From Undaria pinnatifida (lineage: Eukaryota > Sar > Phaeophyceae > Laminariales > Alariaceae), in the NCBI GenBank assembly GCA_012845835.1, contig JABAKD010000025.1:24165923-24229922 (forward strand): a stretch of 64,000 bases of DNA, given 5' to 3'. Below the pieces are notes generated by a model that ran no database searches, had not been told where the DNA came from, and worked only from the letters and a program-made list of their open reading frames with translations. Position numbers and translations under genes: made by a program. Shown piece by piece: positions 1-10,825 of this stretch (positions are counted from its first letter, which is position 1; each line of letters starts with the position of its first letter).

Positions 1-1082
1 GTGCGGTTGATTCGCAGCGAACTATCCCGCTGTGCTCGCTTCTATGTGGCCATTGTCCATGCCATATCATGTCACCTCCCTTCTGTCTTGAGCTCGTCGT
101 CGTACGGTTGAGGTACGAGGAAACCCGCACGTACTCGGTGAAAACAGCAGTATGTACGACGAGCATGAACGCCAATTGACGACATTGGCAAGCACAAAAC
201 AGCAGGTGTAGCAGCAGTAGCCGAAGGGCGAAACGTCTAGCACATAATGCAGCAACTAGTAGCAACCAGAACTACAGCAGATATCTCAAAGTGCAGTGCT
301 AGTGCCGTTCGTTGGCAAGTTTAGTCGTACACGCATCACTCTCAAGAGCCAACAAGAAGCAGGGCAGGGGCCCCCAACACAGAGACACGTGACAACCACG
401 GCCAGCTCTCGATCGCGTAATTGGCCGGTAGTCCGTGCTTCGATGGGTGTATCGGAAGTCGTTCGTAGTACTACTGCTGTAGATAGTGGAAAGACCACGT
501 GACATGTGACATCCCGTTCTGGTGGCAGCCTCGCCAGTAGACCCCCCAAAATTTATTTTTCTTTTCTTTTTCTTGGCCCCATGCACCCATTTCCTTCCCT
601 TTCTCTTCTTTGTTCTTTGTTTCTTTTTTCCAATTGACTTGCGTCTGTTGTGCGTATGCGTAGTGATAGACACTACGTGTGATATATACGTGGTAGTCTT
701 TCTTGGGTGGCAAGCGGTATAGTCGGTTTTCCCAGGCGCGAGTAATGAGACGTATGCACCGGTATGGACCTGGCACATCGTATACTGACTCCCGATCTCA
801 CTTTTATATGTTTCTGGTGGAGGCATGAATTGCGTCAGCTGTGATTTATGCGTGTACCACCTTGGGTTGTTTGTGTTTTCCCCTAGGGTATCCCTCTGCT
901 CCAGAGTGACTGGAACCAGTCCTGTGACCACGGACTGGATTGTGCGAGTTAATGTGAGAACAACAACAACTGAAATATTGCCTGTTTCTTGACCTTTCAG
1001 CTGCTTCCTGCAAATTTGGTTTTTCTGCCAACACGATTTTGAACCCTATGCAAGATCCTGTTTTGTGTTTATCAATTGTCAG

Positions 1083-1160
1083 CCGGCCGCCCCGGTGGTC
1101 TAGTGGTTTTACCCTCCAATACCTCCAACGTTTGGTTGTCCTTGTGTTCGACACCCACCA
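1083..1160 (+). other. tRNA-like block (Pol III A and B box) inside the left arm
   Basis: The block contains TGGTCTAGTGG, a good match to the internal A box of tRNA genes, and about 40 bases later TGTTCGACACC, close to the B box. The same block is present in the right arm (9693-9746, opposite strand). In the third copy (about 63860-63945) the A box is broken by an insertion. I could not fold a full cloverleaf, so I read it as a tRNA-derived promoter relic or SINE head, not a working tRNA gene. Confidence 0.4.
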
Positions 1161-1505
1161 CGATGAAATTTGACTTTATTTGCAAAAATTCAATCAAAAA
1201 AAGAGATCAACTGCTGAGAGAGCCTGCTAGGTACAATTCGACGCGAGTCGACGAGGGAAGAAAATGCTTGATTCTCTTCGCGGTAAAAATGAAGGCACGT
1301 GCCGAAGTGGGGAGGGAGGAGGAGGGCCTGCTATGTGACCCCGGATCTGAGTTACTACTGACTGGGAGGGAGCGCGAGAATGGTGCGGGGATGATAAATG
1401 GGATGAAGAAAAAAAAATCTTGCAAAGAAAGGTATATTTGATTATTTCTACCAGTAAGTAATATGTCAGTCTCTGGGAAAGTACGCACGGCACCATCAGC
1501 AGTCG

Positions 1506-2021
1506 TCAGGGTAGAGACACTCCGGATATTATGTATTGAGGGGACGCGTCCGATTTCGACAACGTGAAAGCACCCACGAAGAAAAGATAGCAGACACACA
1601 TATCCCGCCTTCTCGAGAAAAAACAGAGAAGAAGCGCTACGCCAACCTCCCGTACGAGCAAGGCCACCCCCGCACCTATCTTAGACAACGCCGACGCAAC
1701 GAGGGATCGCCCTCCTCTTCTTCGTTTTTCTCCTCGCCCGCAACCACGCAGACCAATCAATGCGACAGCCTTCACGTACGTAACAAACAAAGCAATCTTC
1801 TTCCAAAACCTCGCCGGCTGACATGGCCCCATGCCGACGTTTGATGCAAACCGACTTTGGATCCTGTCGACTTCGAACCTCCATTCCCACGGGGACAGCA
1901 GTGCAGTCTCTTCATTAATGCCAAGGCCTCTTTCGATTCGCCTAGAGGCGACGCAGGTTCTCAATAATACTATTTTCGGTATTTTTGTTTGATAGACGCC
2001 AACTTTTACTTGACGGCGCAT
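1506..2021 (-). CDS. Unrecognised 171-codon open frame within the left arm
   Basis: This is an open frame of 171 codons with a basic middle (GEKRRRGGR) and hydrophobic stretches nearer the C-terminus. The first part is also open in the right arm from 8822 on the plus strand, where the peptide is nearly identical for about 75 residues. There the frame is then split by single-base indels into two frames that together cover the same peptide. I recognise no domain. It could be a small gene carried in the arms, or simply an open frame in repeat DNA. The indels between copies argue against strong protein selection. Confidence 0.2.
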   Translation of the reverse strand: MRRQVKVGVYQTKIPKIVLLRTCVASRRIERGLGINEETALLSPWEWRFEVDRIQSRFASNVGMGPCQPARFWKKIALFVTYVKAVALIGLRGCGRGEKRRRGGRSLVASALSKIGAGVALLVREVGVALLLCFFSRRRDMCVCYLFFVGAFTLSKSDASPQYIISGVSLP

Positions 2022-2204
2022 TTAACATAGTGTGTTTCGCCTATCCTTGCCTTCATTGTTGTATAATATTACGTTTTTTTTCTGTCAAATCATGACTTTC
2101 ACAATCCCATGTTCGTATTGAACTCTTGGCATTACTTGAAAGTTCAATGCATGCCAAATCGGACAGCTACACCTTAAGTTGTCGAAGTGCTGCCCTGCCC
2201 TACC

Positions 2205-2240
2205 CGAATCATGGGCGCCGGCGAATGCCGGCGGCCATGC
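2205..2240. repeat. Imperfect GC-rich hairpin near inner end of left arm
   Basis: The motif ATGGGCGCCGGC is followed within a few bases by an imperfect reverse complement. It is the counterpart of the perfect hairpin at 8590-8621 in the other arm. Confidence 0.6.
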
Positions 2241-2285
2241 GGAGCCCTTGTATGTAGTATATTTGTGATTTTTGCAGATTAACCC

Positions 2286-2640
2286 TGGGATTTATCTTGT
2301 GATGTTATCTACGGTGCCTATGCCGGTGCTACTGTTATTATCGCAGAGTTTACACCGGATATGTTGGTTGGTGTCATCACTAGCGGTATTGCCCTGGAAA
2401 TTGATTTATTTGATGTACGAATTTTGTACTCAGCTACAACAGTTTTGAAATAATGGTATATGTTCCATTTATTAATGCTAATGCCAATTTTCGGGAGCGT
2501 AGAACATTGATATAAACTAAGAAGAAAAACTCGATTCCATCTACATATACCCCACGTTTCAGAACGTTGTGGGCATATTCCAGATTTTTCAAAATACAAC
2601 TATGTAACATAAAATGAAAAAAACAATACAGTTTTGAGAT
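2286..2640 (+). repeat. Dispersed repeat 'block C', copy 1, with a coding-like frame
   Basis: This stretch aligns, with clear divergence, to 25860-26190 in the same orientation. In both copies a plus-strand frame begins with the residues CDVIY. It continues through a Thr/Ile-rich segment and a PD-L motif (TPDML here, GPDVL in the other copy) for about 35-50 codons. A pyrimidine-rich stretch ending in CAG lies just upstream in both. It may be an exon relic of a duplicated gene. I do not recognise the protein. In this copy a stop falls shortly upstream in the same frame. Confidence 0.35.
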
Positions 2641-2644
2641 CGAA

Positions 2645-3005
2645 GATTTCATCAAAACTCATCTTTGCAAGTTGTGTGTGATACTCCGATCGCGCGTATT
2701 ACCGGGGTGGGTGTCCTCATTAAGGATACAGGTCGGTGACTCCCCTTGAAACTACAGTGTAGCTTGTACCAGGGTACACAGGGTGATGGTAGTCGGTCTC
2801 TGCGCGGAAACGATAAAACTCCATATCGAGGGGGCAAAACGTGCCATCTGTGGAAAGAAATGCATCAGGTGATCAAATGTATTCTGTAAGTCGTACAACC
2901 AGTGAGTAGAGGGCGGAGTGTTCGAAGGGATGAAGGGGGACGGGGGGCGGATAGGAATTGGAACTACGGCATGGATGGCTATAAAGGTGATGAGGTGAAA
3001 CAAGC
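2645..3005 (-). repeat. Copy of the ~300-bp 'U2' dispersed repeat (reverse)
   Basis: In reverse complement this matches the unit seen as a tandem pair at 25085-25685. Recognisable landmarks are the run around CGCGCGATCGGAGTATCAC, the GGGGAGTCGCCGACC-like block and the CTGATGCATTTC-like block. It lies inside the interior of the long-TIR element. Confidence 0.65.
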
Positions 3006-3310
3006 TGCGAGGTATTGTTTCTTACTCTGGCATATTTTATTTTTTGGTGGTTTGTTTAAACAGGGATGATTGGGGGGGGGGACAAGCGGGACTACCCAAC
3101 ATGTGCGCGGAAACTCTACATCCCTATTGGGGACAAATCGGACGGTCGTAGAAGGAATGCTTTAGTTAATGTCATCTGCCTGGTTATGTCTATTACTCTA
3201 GCAGCCTTGATGTTGGGTGTGGTATAATATACAAGGTTCCCCTTCGGGGGGTGGACACGTGCCTCCCGGGGGCGACGCAAGTCGAATGACTACAACTGAT
3301 GATGAAGTTT

Positions 3311-3916
3311 TTATGCAGAAGGTGTATATCGGAGGGATGCGTAGTGGAAAGAATGTGGATAATATAAGATATCACAGACATTTGGAGGAGGAGGGTTGGG
3401 ACATTGCTGAGGCTCGGTGTGATAAGTTATTCGAAAGTCCACTCCGTATAACTGCGTGGCAGCAATTAATTCTACGTTTGTAGCATATGCGTAAGGCTGT
3501 GACATGAAGTGGAGATACTCTTCAACACTCGAATATGTAGTAGGTTGAGATCCAGCGACTTCCACAAGTTCTTGATTTGCTCCAGCTAAGATGCTGTCGT
3601 GGAAAGTGTTGAAACCTGATCCTGGGATAACGGTGTACAAATTGGTTGTGATGTGGGCAATAATATGTGCACGGACGATGTGATGTAAAGCTGAGTTGTT
3701 GTGCACACGACGCGAGATACATCTTAATAAACATGCACCATCACCAATCTCGGGAATAATGGACCATTGACCAGAATTGTTATTGTTGCCGCTACTACTA
3801 CGTGCTGCTTGCTGGTGGTGCTCTATTGTAAAACCGCTGTGTATGTTCTTTTGATGAGAGTAAGGTCTTGTGTATTTATTCTCCTCGGTCCATCCAGAAA
3901 AAAATCCCGTTCTCAT
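3311..3916 (-). CDS. OTU-family cysteine protease (deubiquitinase-like)
   Basis: The 201-residue protein carries a compact OTU domain. The catalytic block IGDGACLLRCIS has Asp59, Gly60 and Cys62. A conserved central block reads YATNVELIAATQLYGV (residues 144-159), and the C-terminal His block reads PHSFHYASL, with His191 the expected catalytic histidine. All three catalytic positions are intact, and length and spacing fit a minimal OTU domain. OTU enzymes cleave ubiquitin or ubiquitin-like linkages. The first ~50 residues are Ser/Asn/Gln-rich and look like a disordered leader. The start at 3916 is the first Met of the open frame. The gene lies alone between the arms of the long inverted repeat, so it is probably cargo of that element; OTU domains are known from other transposable elements. 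No intron is apparent. The 5' UTR and first ~40 codons are duplicated at 4196-4562. Confidence 0.85.
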   Translation of the reverse strand: MRTGFFSGWTEENKYTRPYSHQKNIHSGFTIEHHQQAARSSSGNNNNSGQWSIIPEIGDGACLLRCISRRVHNNSALHHIVRAHIIAHITTNLYTVIPGSGFNTFHDSILAGANQELVEVAGSQPTTYSSVEEYLHFMSQPYAYATNVELIAATQLYGVDFRITYHTEPQQCPNPPPPNVCDILYYPHSFHYASLRYTPSA

Positions 3917-4164
3917 TAAAATTTATTTTTTTTATGATCTATATATTATTGCCGCTCTCTGCGGTTGCTTGCTGCTGCTGTGATCGTAAACAGTTTATAC
4001 CGATGTTTGTTGCCGATATGGTCTGTTGTGTGCACATCGTTACTTTTGCTTGAGTTGTGTTGCTACTTTATATCTCTTTATACAGGTTTCGCTACTGCTG
4101 TATGGTAACCACCGTGTCAATTGTGAGGGAGAACTCACAGTAATGACATAGTTCACGTCGTTGC
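3797..4164 (+). repeat. Tandem duplication unit 1 (covers OTU gene 5' end)
   Basis: This ~367-bp segment is repeated almost exactly at 4196-4562, with a 31-bp spacer. Unit 1 contains codons 1 to about 40 of the OTU gene and its upstream region. Confidence 0.9.
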
Positions 4165-4195
4165 TCATATGACAATAAACTCTTAGAGTCTATGG

Positions 4196-4562
4196 ACTAC
4201 GTGCTGCTTGCTGGTGGTGCTCTATTGTAAAACCGCTGTGTATGTTTTTTTGATGAGAGTAAGGTCTTGTGTATTTATTCTCCTCGGTCCATCCAGAAAA
4301 AAATCCCGTTCTCAATAAAATTTGATTTTTTATGATCTATATATTATTGCCGCTCTCTGCGGTTGCTTGCTGCTGCTGTGATCGTAGACAGTTTATACCG
4401 ATGTTTGTTGCCGATATGGTCTGTTGTGTGCACATCGTTACTTTTGCTTGAGTTGTGTTGCTACTTTATATCTCTTTATACAGGTTTCGCTACTGCTGTA
4501 TGGTAACAACCGTGTCAATTGTGAGGGAGAACTCACAGTAATGACATAGTTCACGTCGTTGC
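4196..4562 (-). pseudogene. Duplicated 5' fragment of the OTU gene (start codon lost)
   Basis: This is the second unit of the tandem duplication, nearly identical to 3797-4164. Read on the minus strand it would encode the N-terminal leader of the OTU protein. The ATG has become TTG, and the segment ends before the catalytic block. Because it also carries the upstream DNA, it may duplicate the promoter of the intact gene. Confidence 0.75.
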
Positions 4563-7500
4563 AGCGGGTACATATACACCGCGCCCGCGTCTAGCAGTGC
4601 GGGAAAATTCTCTCGCAAATACATTTTGATGCCACCCCGATGTACGTGCGAGGACTAAAGTTCCACCGTGTGTGTAGTGTGTGGTTGCTCGGGGACAGAA
4701 GTGTCTCACACGTACGTACGTGTTCGTTTACCCAATTCAATGCGTTGCTTCTGCATCCTCTAACGTACACCTATGTGAATGGAGGGAACTCGTGTGTACG
4801 CATATATATTCTTCGTGTGGGAAATAACATCTCGCTGCCTGTCGAAGAAGGCGCTACAAACTCAGGAAACATCCCGCTAGAACTCCTTCGTTGAGCAGAA
4901 AACATCCCGCTCTTCTTGTCGACGGAAACATCCATCGTCTACTGCTGTGCTTTCGGGCCGGGCCAGGCTCTGTTCTACTTTGTTTGTTTTAAGGCTTGTC
5001 GTCTGTTCTAGTGTGGTGTCCGACAGACTCGTTGTGTTAGTATGTACAGCAGTAGTGCAGCATGTTGCTGGGTGCGGCGTACAGCACAGCAGCGTGAATC
5101 TGTGTGTGTCAAAGACAAAAAAAAATGCTCCGCACACACACAAAAAAAAACATGCCAACGCCTCTTCCACTTTTTTCGAACTTGGTACCCCGCAAAATAG
5201 AGCCAGTTTCGGCGGCTTTCCGCGGCCATAGCTCGCGCCACGGACGTCCCATGAGCCCGGCATACGGCTGATAATATACCGACGGGTAGTCTGATCGCAT
5301 TGCAGAAGAAAGCACACGAAAAAACTCTACGCCGGCGGAGAAAAAGGGACGGACTAGGCAAAAAAAGCAAAAAGGTACATATGCATACAATTCGTTATAG
5401 CTTCGTGGCGTGCAAATTTACGTGGATGGTAAGTTGGAACGTTTCAATTGATAGGGTTAACCATTTAGTTACCATTATTTTTCCAAGCCAATGTGGGGCT
5501 CTGAGGTCGCACATTATCAGGCAGGTAAACATATTGCTAAAGACGTACTACAAGCGAGTTGATGTGGTCAAAAAAAGTCTAACACGGTATTCCAAACCAG
5601 GTCAAGCATGGAGGTGTAACCACCCGAATTTCGTGTGTCCCATGTAACTTTATAAAAAAACATACCAACATGATCTCCCTTCAAAGAACCTAGACCAGCA
5701 GGTGCTTCCAATAGAACATCTCGTTACAAGCATACGTACAGCTGGAGCTAATACAAAAAGCCGCTCCGCACGTTTTTTTTTGTCAAGTATGACATGGATG
5801 CAAAGGGATGTCGTTTCTCTAATTTTATGTGTATTTTTCCACGCCTAGTCGCAACCGACAGGCCGGAGCAAAACAAATTTGACGCTACTGTGGGCGCCGC
5901 CTGGCACCCCTGATACTCACCTCGGTCGATGCGGACATTCGATATGGTGGAAACAGCTGACAACGATAGTCGATGCTACACGCCAACTATACGCCGTCTT
6001 CGCCCTGGTGCTTGTGGTGCTCTACATTGCGCTCGAACGACGTTTTCTAATGAACGCCACAGTTGATACGAGGTAGAGCCCTCAAAAACTGGATAGCATA
6101 CCTGCTTCTATTGTACAGTACATTGTACAAATGGCATCAATCCGTGGCAGACGTTTATTGATTCGAGCGCCGACGTCGTCGTCGACCTTCAAACGAAGCA
6201 TTCGTAAAGATCATCACGCAGGTAGAAGCCCACGTAGATACTATGTTGGAGAATTGTATCATTCAATTACGGAATGCCCTCCGACGTCGGCCAGACGTCG
6301 GCCTCGTCACAAATTAAAGCCCGACGTTAATCAAGAGAAGACCGTCAACGTTCGAAGACATCGTTGTAGAAAATATTTTTCAGAAGGGAATGGGATATTG
6401 CCTTGTCACTCAGTGGAGCCCAGTTCACTAAAACCTAGCTCGGCTGTGCCGGGGAAAAGAGTACCTCCTCTGTATTATGTTTTCGGTTTACAATGCGGGA
6501 TTTTTTTTATTCCTTCCCTCCTGATTGATCCAAACGGGATTTCGTGTTGCTCTCGCATGCTGTTACGACCCCCTCAAACAAGTATTACCCCCGCATGCTG
6601 TGACGCCCGCCGCCTCAATCGTTGGCGGTGATTTTGACGGTGGACAAAATGTGTTCAACGAATACCGTTGGACCTGGATGTTATCAAACCAGGAATCAGA
6701 AGGCATCAATACATGTACTCTAATCGACGTTCGGGCGTCAGACGGGTGTATCCCGAGTAGTAGAGGTCGTCCATTGCACGCTGTCACATAATAATGATTG
6801 CGTGGACTTGACCTGTAAATGTCACCGTCGATCCCATCTGCGGAGGAGGTGCCCACAACAAGCTCCCGAAAACGAAATAGAGCAAATCTGTTTGCAATGT
6901 TTTCTGTTGCTGGCGCATACATCTTTAGCGGTATTAAATTATTTGGCATTGGTGTACGAGTGTGTAATGCACGGATAGGCCGTCGTCCCGGATTGTCTCG
7001 GGCTACCAAAGCACTCCGAAGCACGCCGCCGTGGATGTCCCAATTAGCGTACGTGTCGTGGCCGGGAACGCCAACACGGTGGTTACCTGGCAATGAGTGA
7101 TAAAGTTGTGGGTGTCTGCTGCCACTGTTTTCTTGCATCTACTGCCACGCCCCAAGCAAGAGTTTCTTGTCGCTATTCAAAATTTGAGATGCATCATTTC
7201 GCGTCTCTATCCTGCGGGAAGCCGTCGGGGTCTTAGCGATGCGCTTATGCGCTGCAATGGTTTGCACCCGGTGAGCGATTGTACAGTGCGGTCGACGCGT
7301 GCTACGCTAAGAGGGCGCCACTTATTTTTTGAAGTTTCTTCAATTTGGAGGCTAATGGCATCTCTAAAAAAATAATTTGGAGAAATCAAACTTCTGGCTT
7401 AGGGTTAGGATGAAACATCACATGGCTTAGGCACCGGACGAAAATTACGCTAACACAGTTGAGCATTTCCGACGACTCTGGCTCAAGAATCCATGTCGTT

Positions 7501-8555
7501 TACAATTAACTTCTCGCGAAAAGCGCTACCTCCTGCGTAACATGCGTCGGTCGTCAGTTGTTTTGTCGGCGTTCACGTTTAACGACCACGGTCGGCCACC
7601 CGAATGGTTTCCATGAATGCGTGCCTGAGGTTTCAGGGTGGCCTCACATTGATCATGGGATCACACTCTACATCGTTGGTAGATCCCGTGGTGTAGTTGT
7701 TGCTCGTGAAACTATTATTGTTCTCCGCGGTAAAAGATAGTAATCACATCTATCATAACGCGAGCATACGTTTTCCTTTGAACGAGATTGTTGTAACGTT
7801 GCGGATGTGATGCATGCTGCCGCGTTTTTTCTGAGATTTTATACAATTTTCAAATCGTAAGACCTCTCCAAGGCTGAAACTGGTTTGGCGAAACAGTTTT
7901 CTGCTGCCCGATGAACAATCCTATGGCCTAGGTACACGAGCTGAAACCTGCAAAAAATATCGAATTTCCGACGATTTTGGGTGAAGGAGCGGCGTCATTC
8001 AGAAAACATTTCAGGCGAAAAGCGCGCTACCTGTATCGTAAGAAGCGCCAACCATTGAAATATTGTAACATGTTTTGGGAGGAATGTTGCTCGCAATGCA
8101 CTGGCCTAGAAACAATTTCTTAATCTGTCCCGTGGTCGTCACAGTCCTGGTAGATCATGGATCTTCCCCAAGAGGGGTGCCGGGGGAAAGAAATTATTGT
8201 CAGCGTCAAGTTCTGATCGATGTCACGATGATAATGGACACCAACAATCAGAACCGTAACTGAAACGATTTCGCACAAGGGCATGTACATGCATGTGTTT
8301 ACCGTTGTTTTCCACACTCTCTTGCTAGACGGGAGTTTCGACAGTCCCTGTGGACCCCAAGGTAAACGTATGCCAACGAATTCCGGTGTGCGCAAGTCAC
8401 TAATTCTGTGAACACAGTTCGCGTACAGAGGTTACTCGTCGCGGAAATATCGGAAGATAAGGAATAATACCGGAATCGCGCAGCATCCTCATGTAGAGCC
8501 TCTTTCCGATTTTTTTTTTTTCCACCCAGCGGTCGTTCGAGTTTCTTCATCAACC
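4563..8555. other. Interior of the long-TIR element without recognised genes
   Basis: No known domain is visible. Between about 6140 and 6420 the plus strand shows coding-like pieces in changing frames, for example SNEAFVKIITQVEAH and PSTFEDIVVENIFQKG, interrupted by a stop. This suggests a decayed gene. Open frames at 6131-6631 (plus) and 6563-7138 (minus) overlap and look unlike proteins. Segments around 7420-7560 and 7920-8060 are weakly similar to each other (both hold TTTCCGACGA and GCGAAAAGCG blocks), a diverged direct repeat. Confidence 0.5.
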
Positions 8556-10825
8556 TGGTTCAGAAAAATATGAAAAATACAAGAGCTCCGCATGGGCGCC
8601 GGCATTCGCCGGCGCCCATGCTTCGGGTATGTCAGGGCAGCACTTCGACATCTTAATATTAAGGTGTAGCTGTCCGATTTGGCATGCATTGAACATAACA
8701 GTAATGCCAAGAGTTCAATACGAACATGGGATTATGAAAGTCATAATTTGACAGAAAAAAAGACGTAATTTTATACAACAAAGAAGGCAAGGATAGGCGA
8801 AACACACTATTACTATGTTAAATGCGCCGTCAAGTAAAAGTTGGCGTCTATCAAACAAAAATACCGAAAATAGTATTATTGAGAACCTGCGTCGCCTCTA
8901 GGCGAAACGAAAGAGGCCTTGGCATTAATGAAGAGACTGCACTGCTGTCCCCGTGGCAACGGAGGTTCGAAGTCGACAGGATGCAAAGTCGATTTGCATC
9001 AAACGTCGACATGGGGCCGTGTCAGCCGGCGAGGTTTTGGAAGATTGCTTTGTATGTTACGTGAAGGCTGTCGCATTGATTGGTCTGCGTGGTTGCGAGC
9101 GAGGAGGAAAACGAAGAAGAGGAGGGCGATCTCTCGTTGCGTCGGCGTTGACTAAGATAGGTGCGGGGGTGGCTTTTCTCGTACGGGAGGTTGGCGTAGC
9201 GCTTCTTCTCTGAAGAAGGCGGGATATGTGTGTCTGCTATCTTTGCTTCGTGGGTGCTTTCACGTTGTCGAAATCGGACGCGTCCCCTCAATACATAATA
9301 TCCGGAGTGTCTCTACCATGACGACTGCTGATAGTGCCGTGCGTATTTCCCAGAGACTGACATATTATTTACTTGTAGAAATAATCATATACCTTTCTTT
9401 GCAACATTATTTTTTCTTCATCCCATTTATCATCCCCGCACCATTCTCGCACTCCCTCCCAGTAGTAACTCAGATCCGGGGTCACACAGCAGGCCCTCCT
9501 CCTCACTCACCACTTCGGCACGTGCCTTCATTTTTACCGCGAGGAGAATTGAGCATTTCCTTCCCTTGTCGACTCGCGTCCAATTGTACCTAGCAGGCGC
9601 TCTCAGCAGTTTATCTCTTATTTTGATGATTGCATTTTTGCTAATTAGGTCATATTCATCGTGGTGGGTGTCGACCTCAAGGACAACCAAACGTTGGAGG
9701 TATTCGAGGGTAAAACCACTAGACCACCGGGGCGGCCGGCTGACAATTGATTAAAACGAAACAGGATCTTTGCATAGGGTTCAAAATCGTGTTGGCAGAA
9801 AAATCCAAATTTGCAGGAAGCAGCTGAAAGGTCAAGAAACAGGCAATATTTCAGTTGTTGTTGTTCTCTCATTAACTCGCACAATCCAGTCCGTGGTCAC
9901 AGGACTGGTTCCAGTCACTCTGGAGCAGAGGGATACCCTAGGGAAAAACACTAACAACCCAAGATGGTACACGCATAAATCACAGCTGACGCAATTCATG
10001 CCTCCACCAGAAACATATAAAAGTGAGATCGGGAGTCAGTATACGATGTGCCAGGTCCATACCGGTGCATACGTCTCATTACTCGCGCCTGGGAAAACCG
10101 ACTATACCGCTTGCTACCCAAGAAAGACTACCACGTATATATAACACGTAGTATCTATCACTACGCATACGCACAACAGACGCAAAGTTAATTGGAAAAA
10201 AGAAACGAAGAACAAAGAAGGGAAAGGAAAGGAAATGGGTGCATGGGGCCAAGAAAAAGAAAGAAAAATAAATTTTGGGGGGTCTACTGGCGAGGCTGCC
10301 ACCAGAACGGGATGTCACATATCACGTGGTCTTTCGACGGTCTACAGCAGTAGTACTACGAACGACTTCCGATACACCCACCGAAGCACGGACTACCGGC
10401 CAATTACGCGATCGACAGCTGGCCGTGGTTGTCACGTGTCTCTGTGTTCGGTGCCCCTGCCCTGCCTCTTCTTGGCTCTTGAGAGTGATGCGTGTACGAC
10501 TAAACTCGCCAACGAACGGCACTCGCACTGCACTTTGAGCTATCTGCTGCTGTAGTTCTGGTGTCTACTTGTTGCTGCATTATGTGCTAGACGTTTCGCC
10601 CTTCGGCTACTGCTGTACACCTGCTGTTGTGTGTTTGCCAATGTCGTCAATTGGCGTTCATGCTCGTCGTACATACTGCTGTTCTCACTGCGTACGTGCG
10701 GGTTTCCTCGTACCTCAACCGTACGACGACGAGCTCAAAACAGAAGGGAGGTGACATGATATGGCATGGACAATGGCCACATAGAAGCGAGCACAGCGGG
10801 ATAGTTCGCTGCGAATCAACCGCAT
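8556..10825 (-). repeat. Right arm of the long inverted repeat
   Basis: Reverse complement of 1-2285, with many substitutions and small indels. It contains the opposite-strand tRNA-like block (9693-9746) and a perfect GC-rich hairpin (8590-8621) near the inner end. The similarity continues to about 10825, where the left arm reaches the window edge. Confidence 0.85.
8590..8621. repeat. Perfect 14-bp GC-rich hairpin, 4-base loop
   Basis: The stem GCATGGGCGCCGGC pairs exactly with GCCGGCGCCCATGC across the loop ATTC. It sits near the inner boundary of the right arm. Its counterpart in the left arm is imperfect. Confidence 0.8.

Larger units (their letters stand above)
1..2285 (+). repeat. Left arm of a ~2.3 kb inverted repeat (long-TIR element)
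   Basis: The sequence pairs in reverse complement with 8556-10825. Base 1 matches about 10825, so the arm may continue left of the window. Similarity ends near 2265-2285, where the two sides diverge. The arms differ by scattered substitutions and small indels, so this is an old or recombining pair and not an assembly mirror. Seen inside: a purine/pyrimidine-biased block (540-640), a tRNA-like block (1083-1160), a conserved small frame (1207-1400), and an imperfect GC-rich hairpin (2205-2240) close to the inner end. A third arm copy in the same orientation lies at 61930-64000. Long arms flanking an interior gene resemble a DNA transposon with long terminal inverted repeats, but I found no transposase. 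Confidence 0.85.

Noticed and set aside
6563-7138. 191-codon minus-strand frame as an element transposase
   Set aside because: No DDE, RNase H or zinc-finger pattern was visible and plus-strand frames overlap it.
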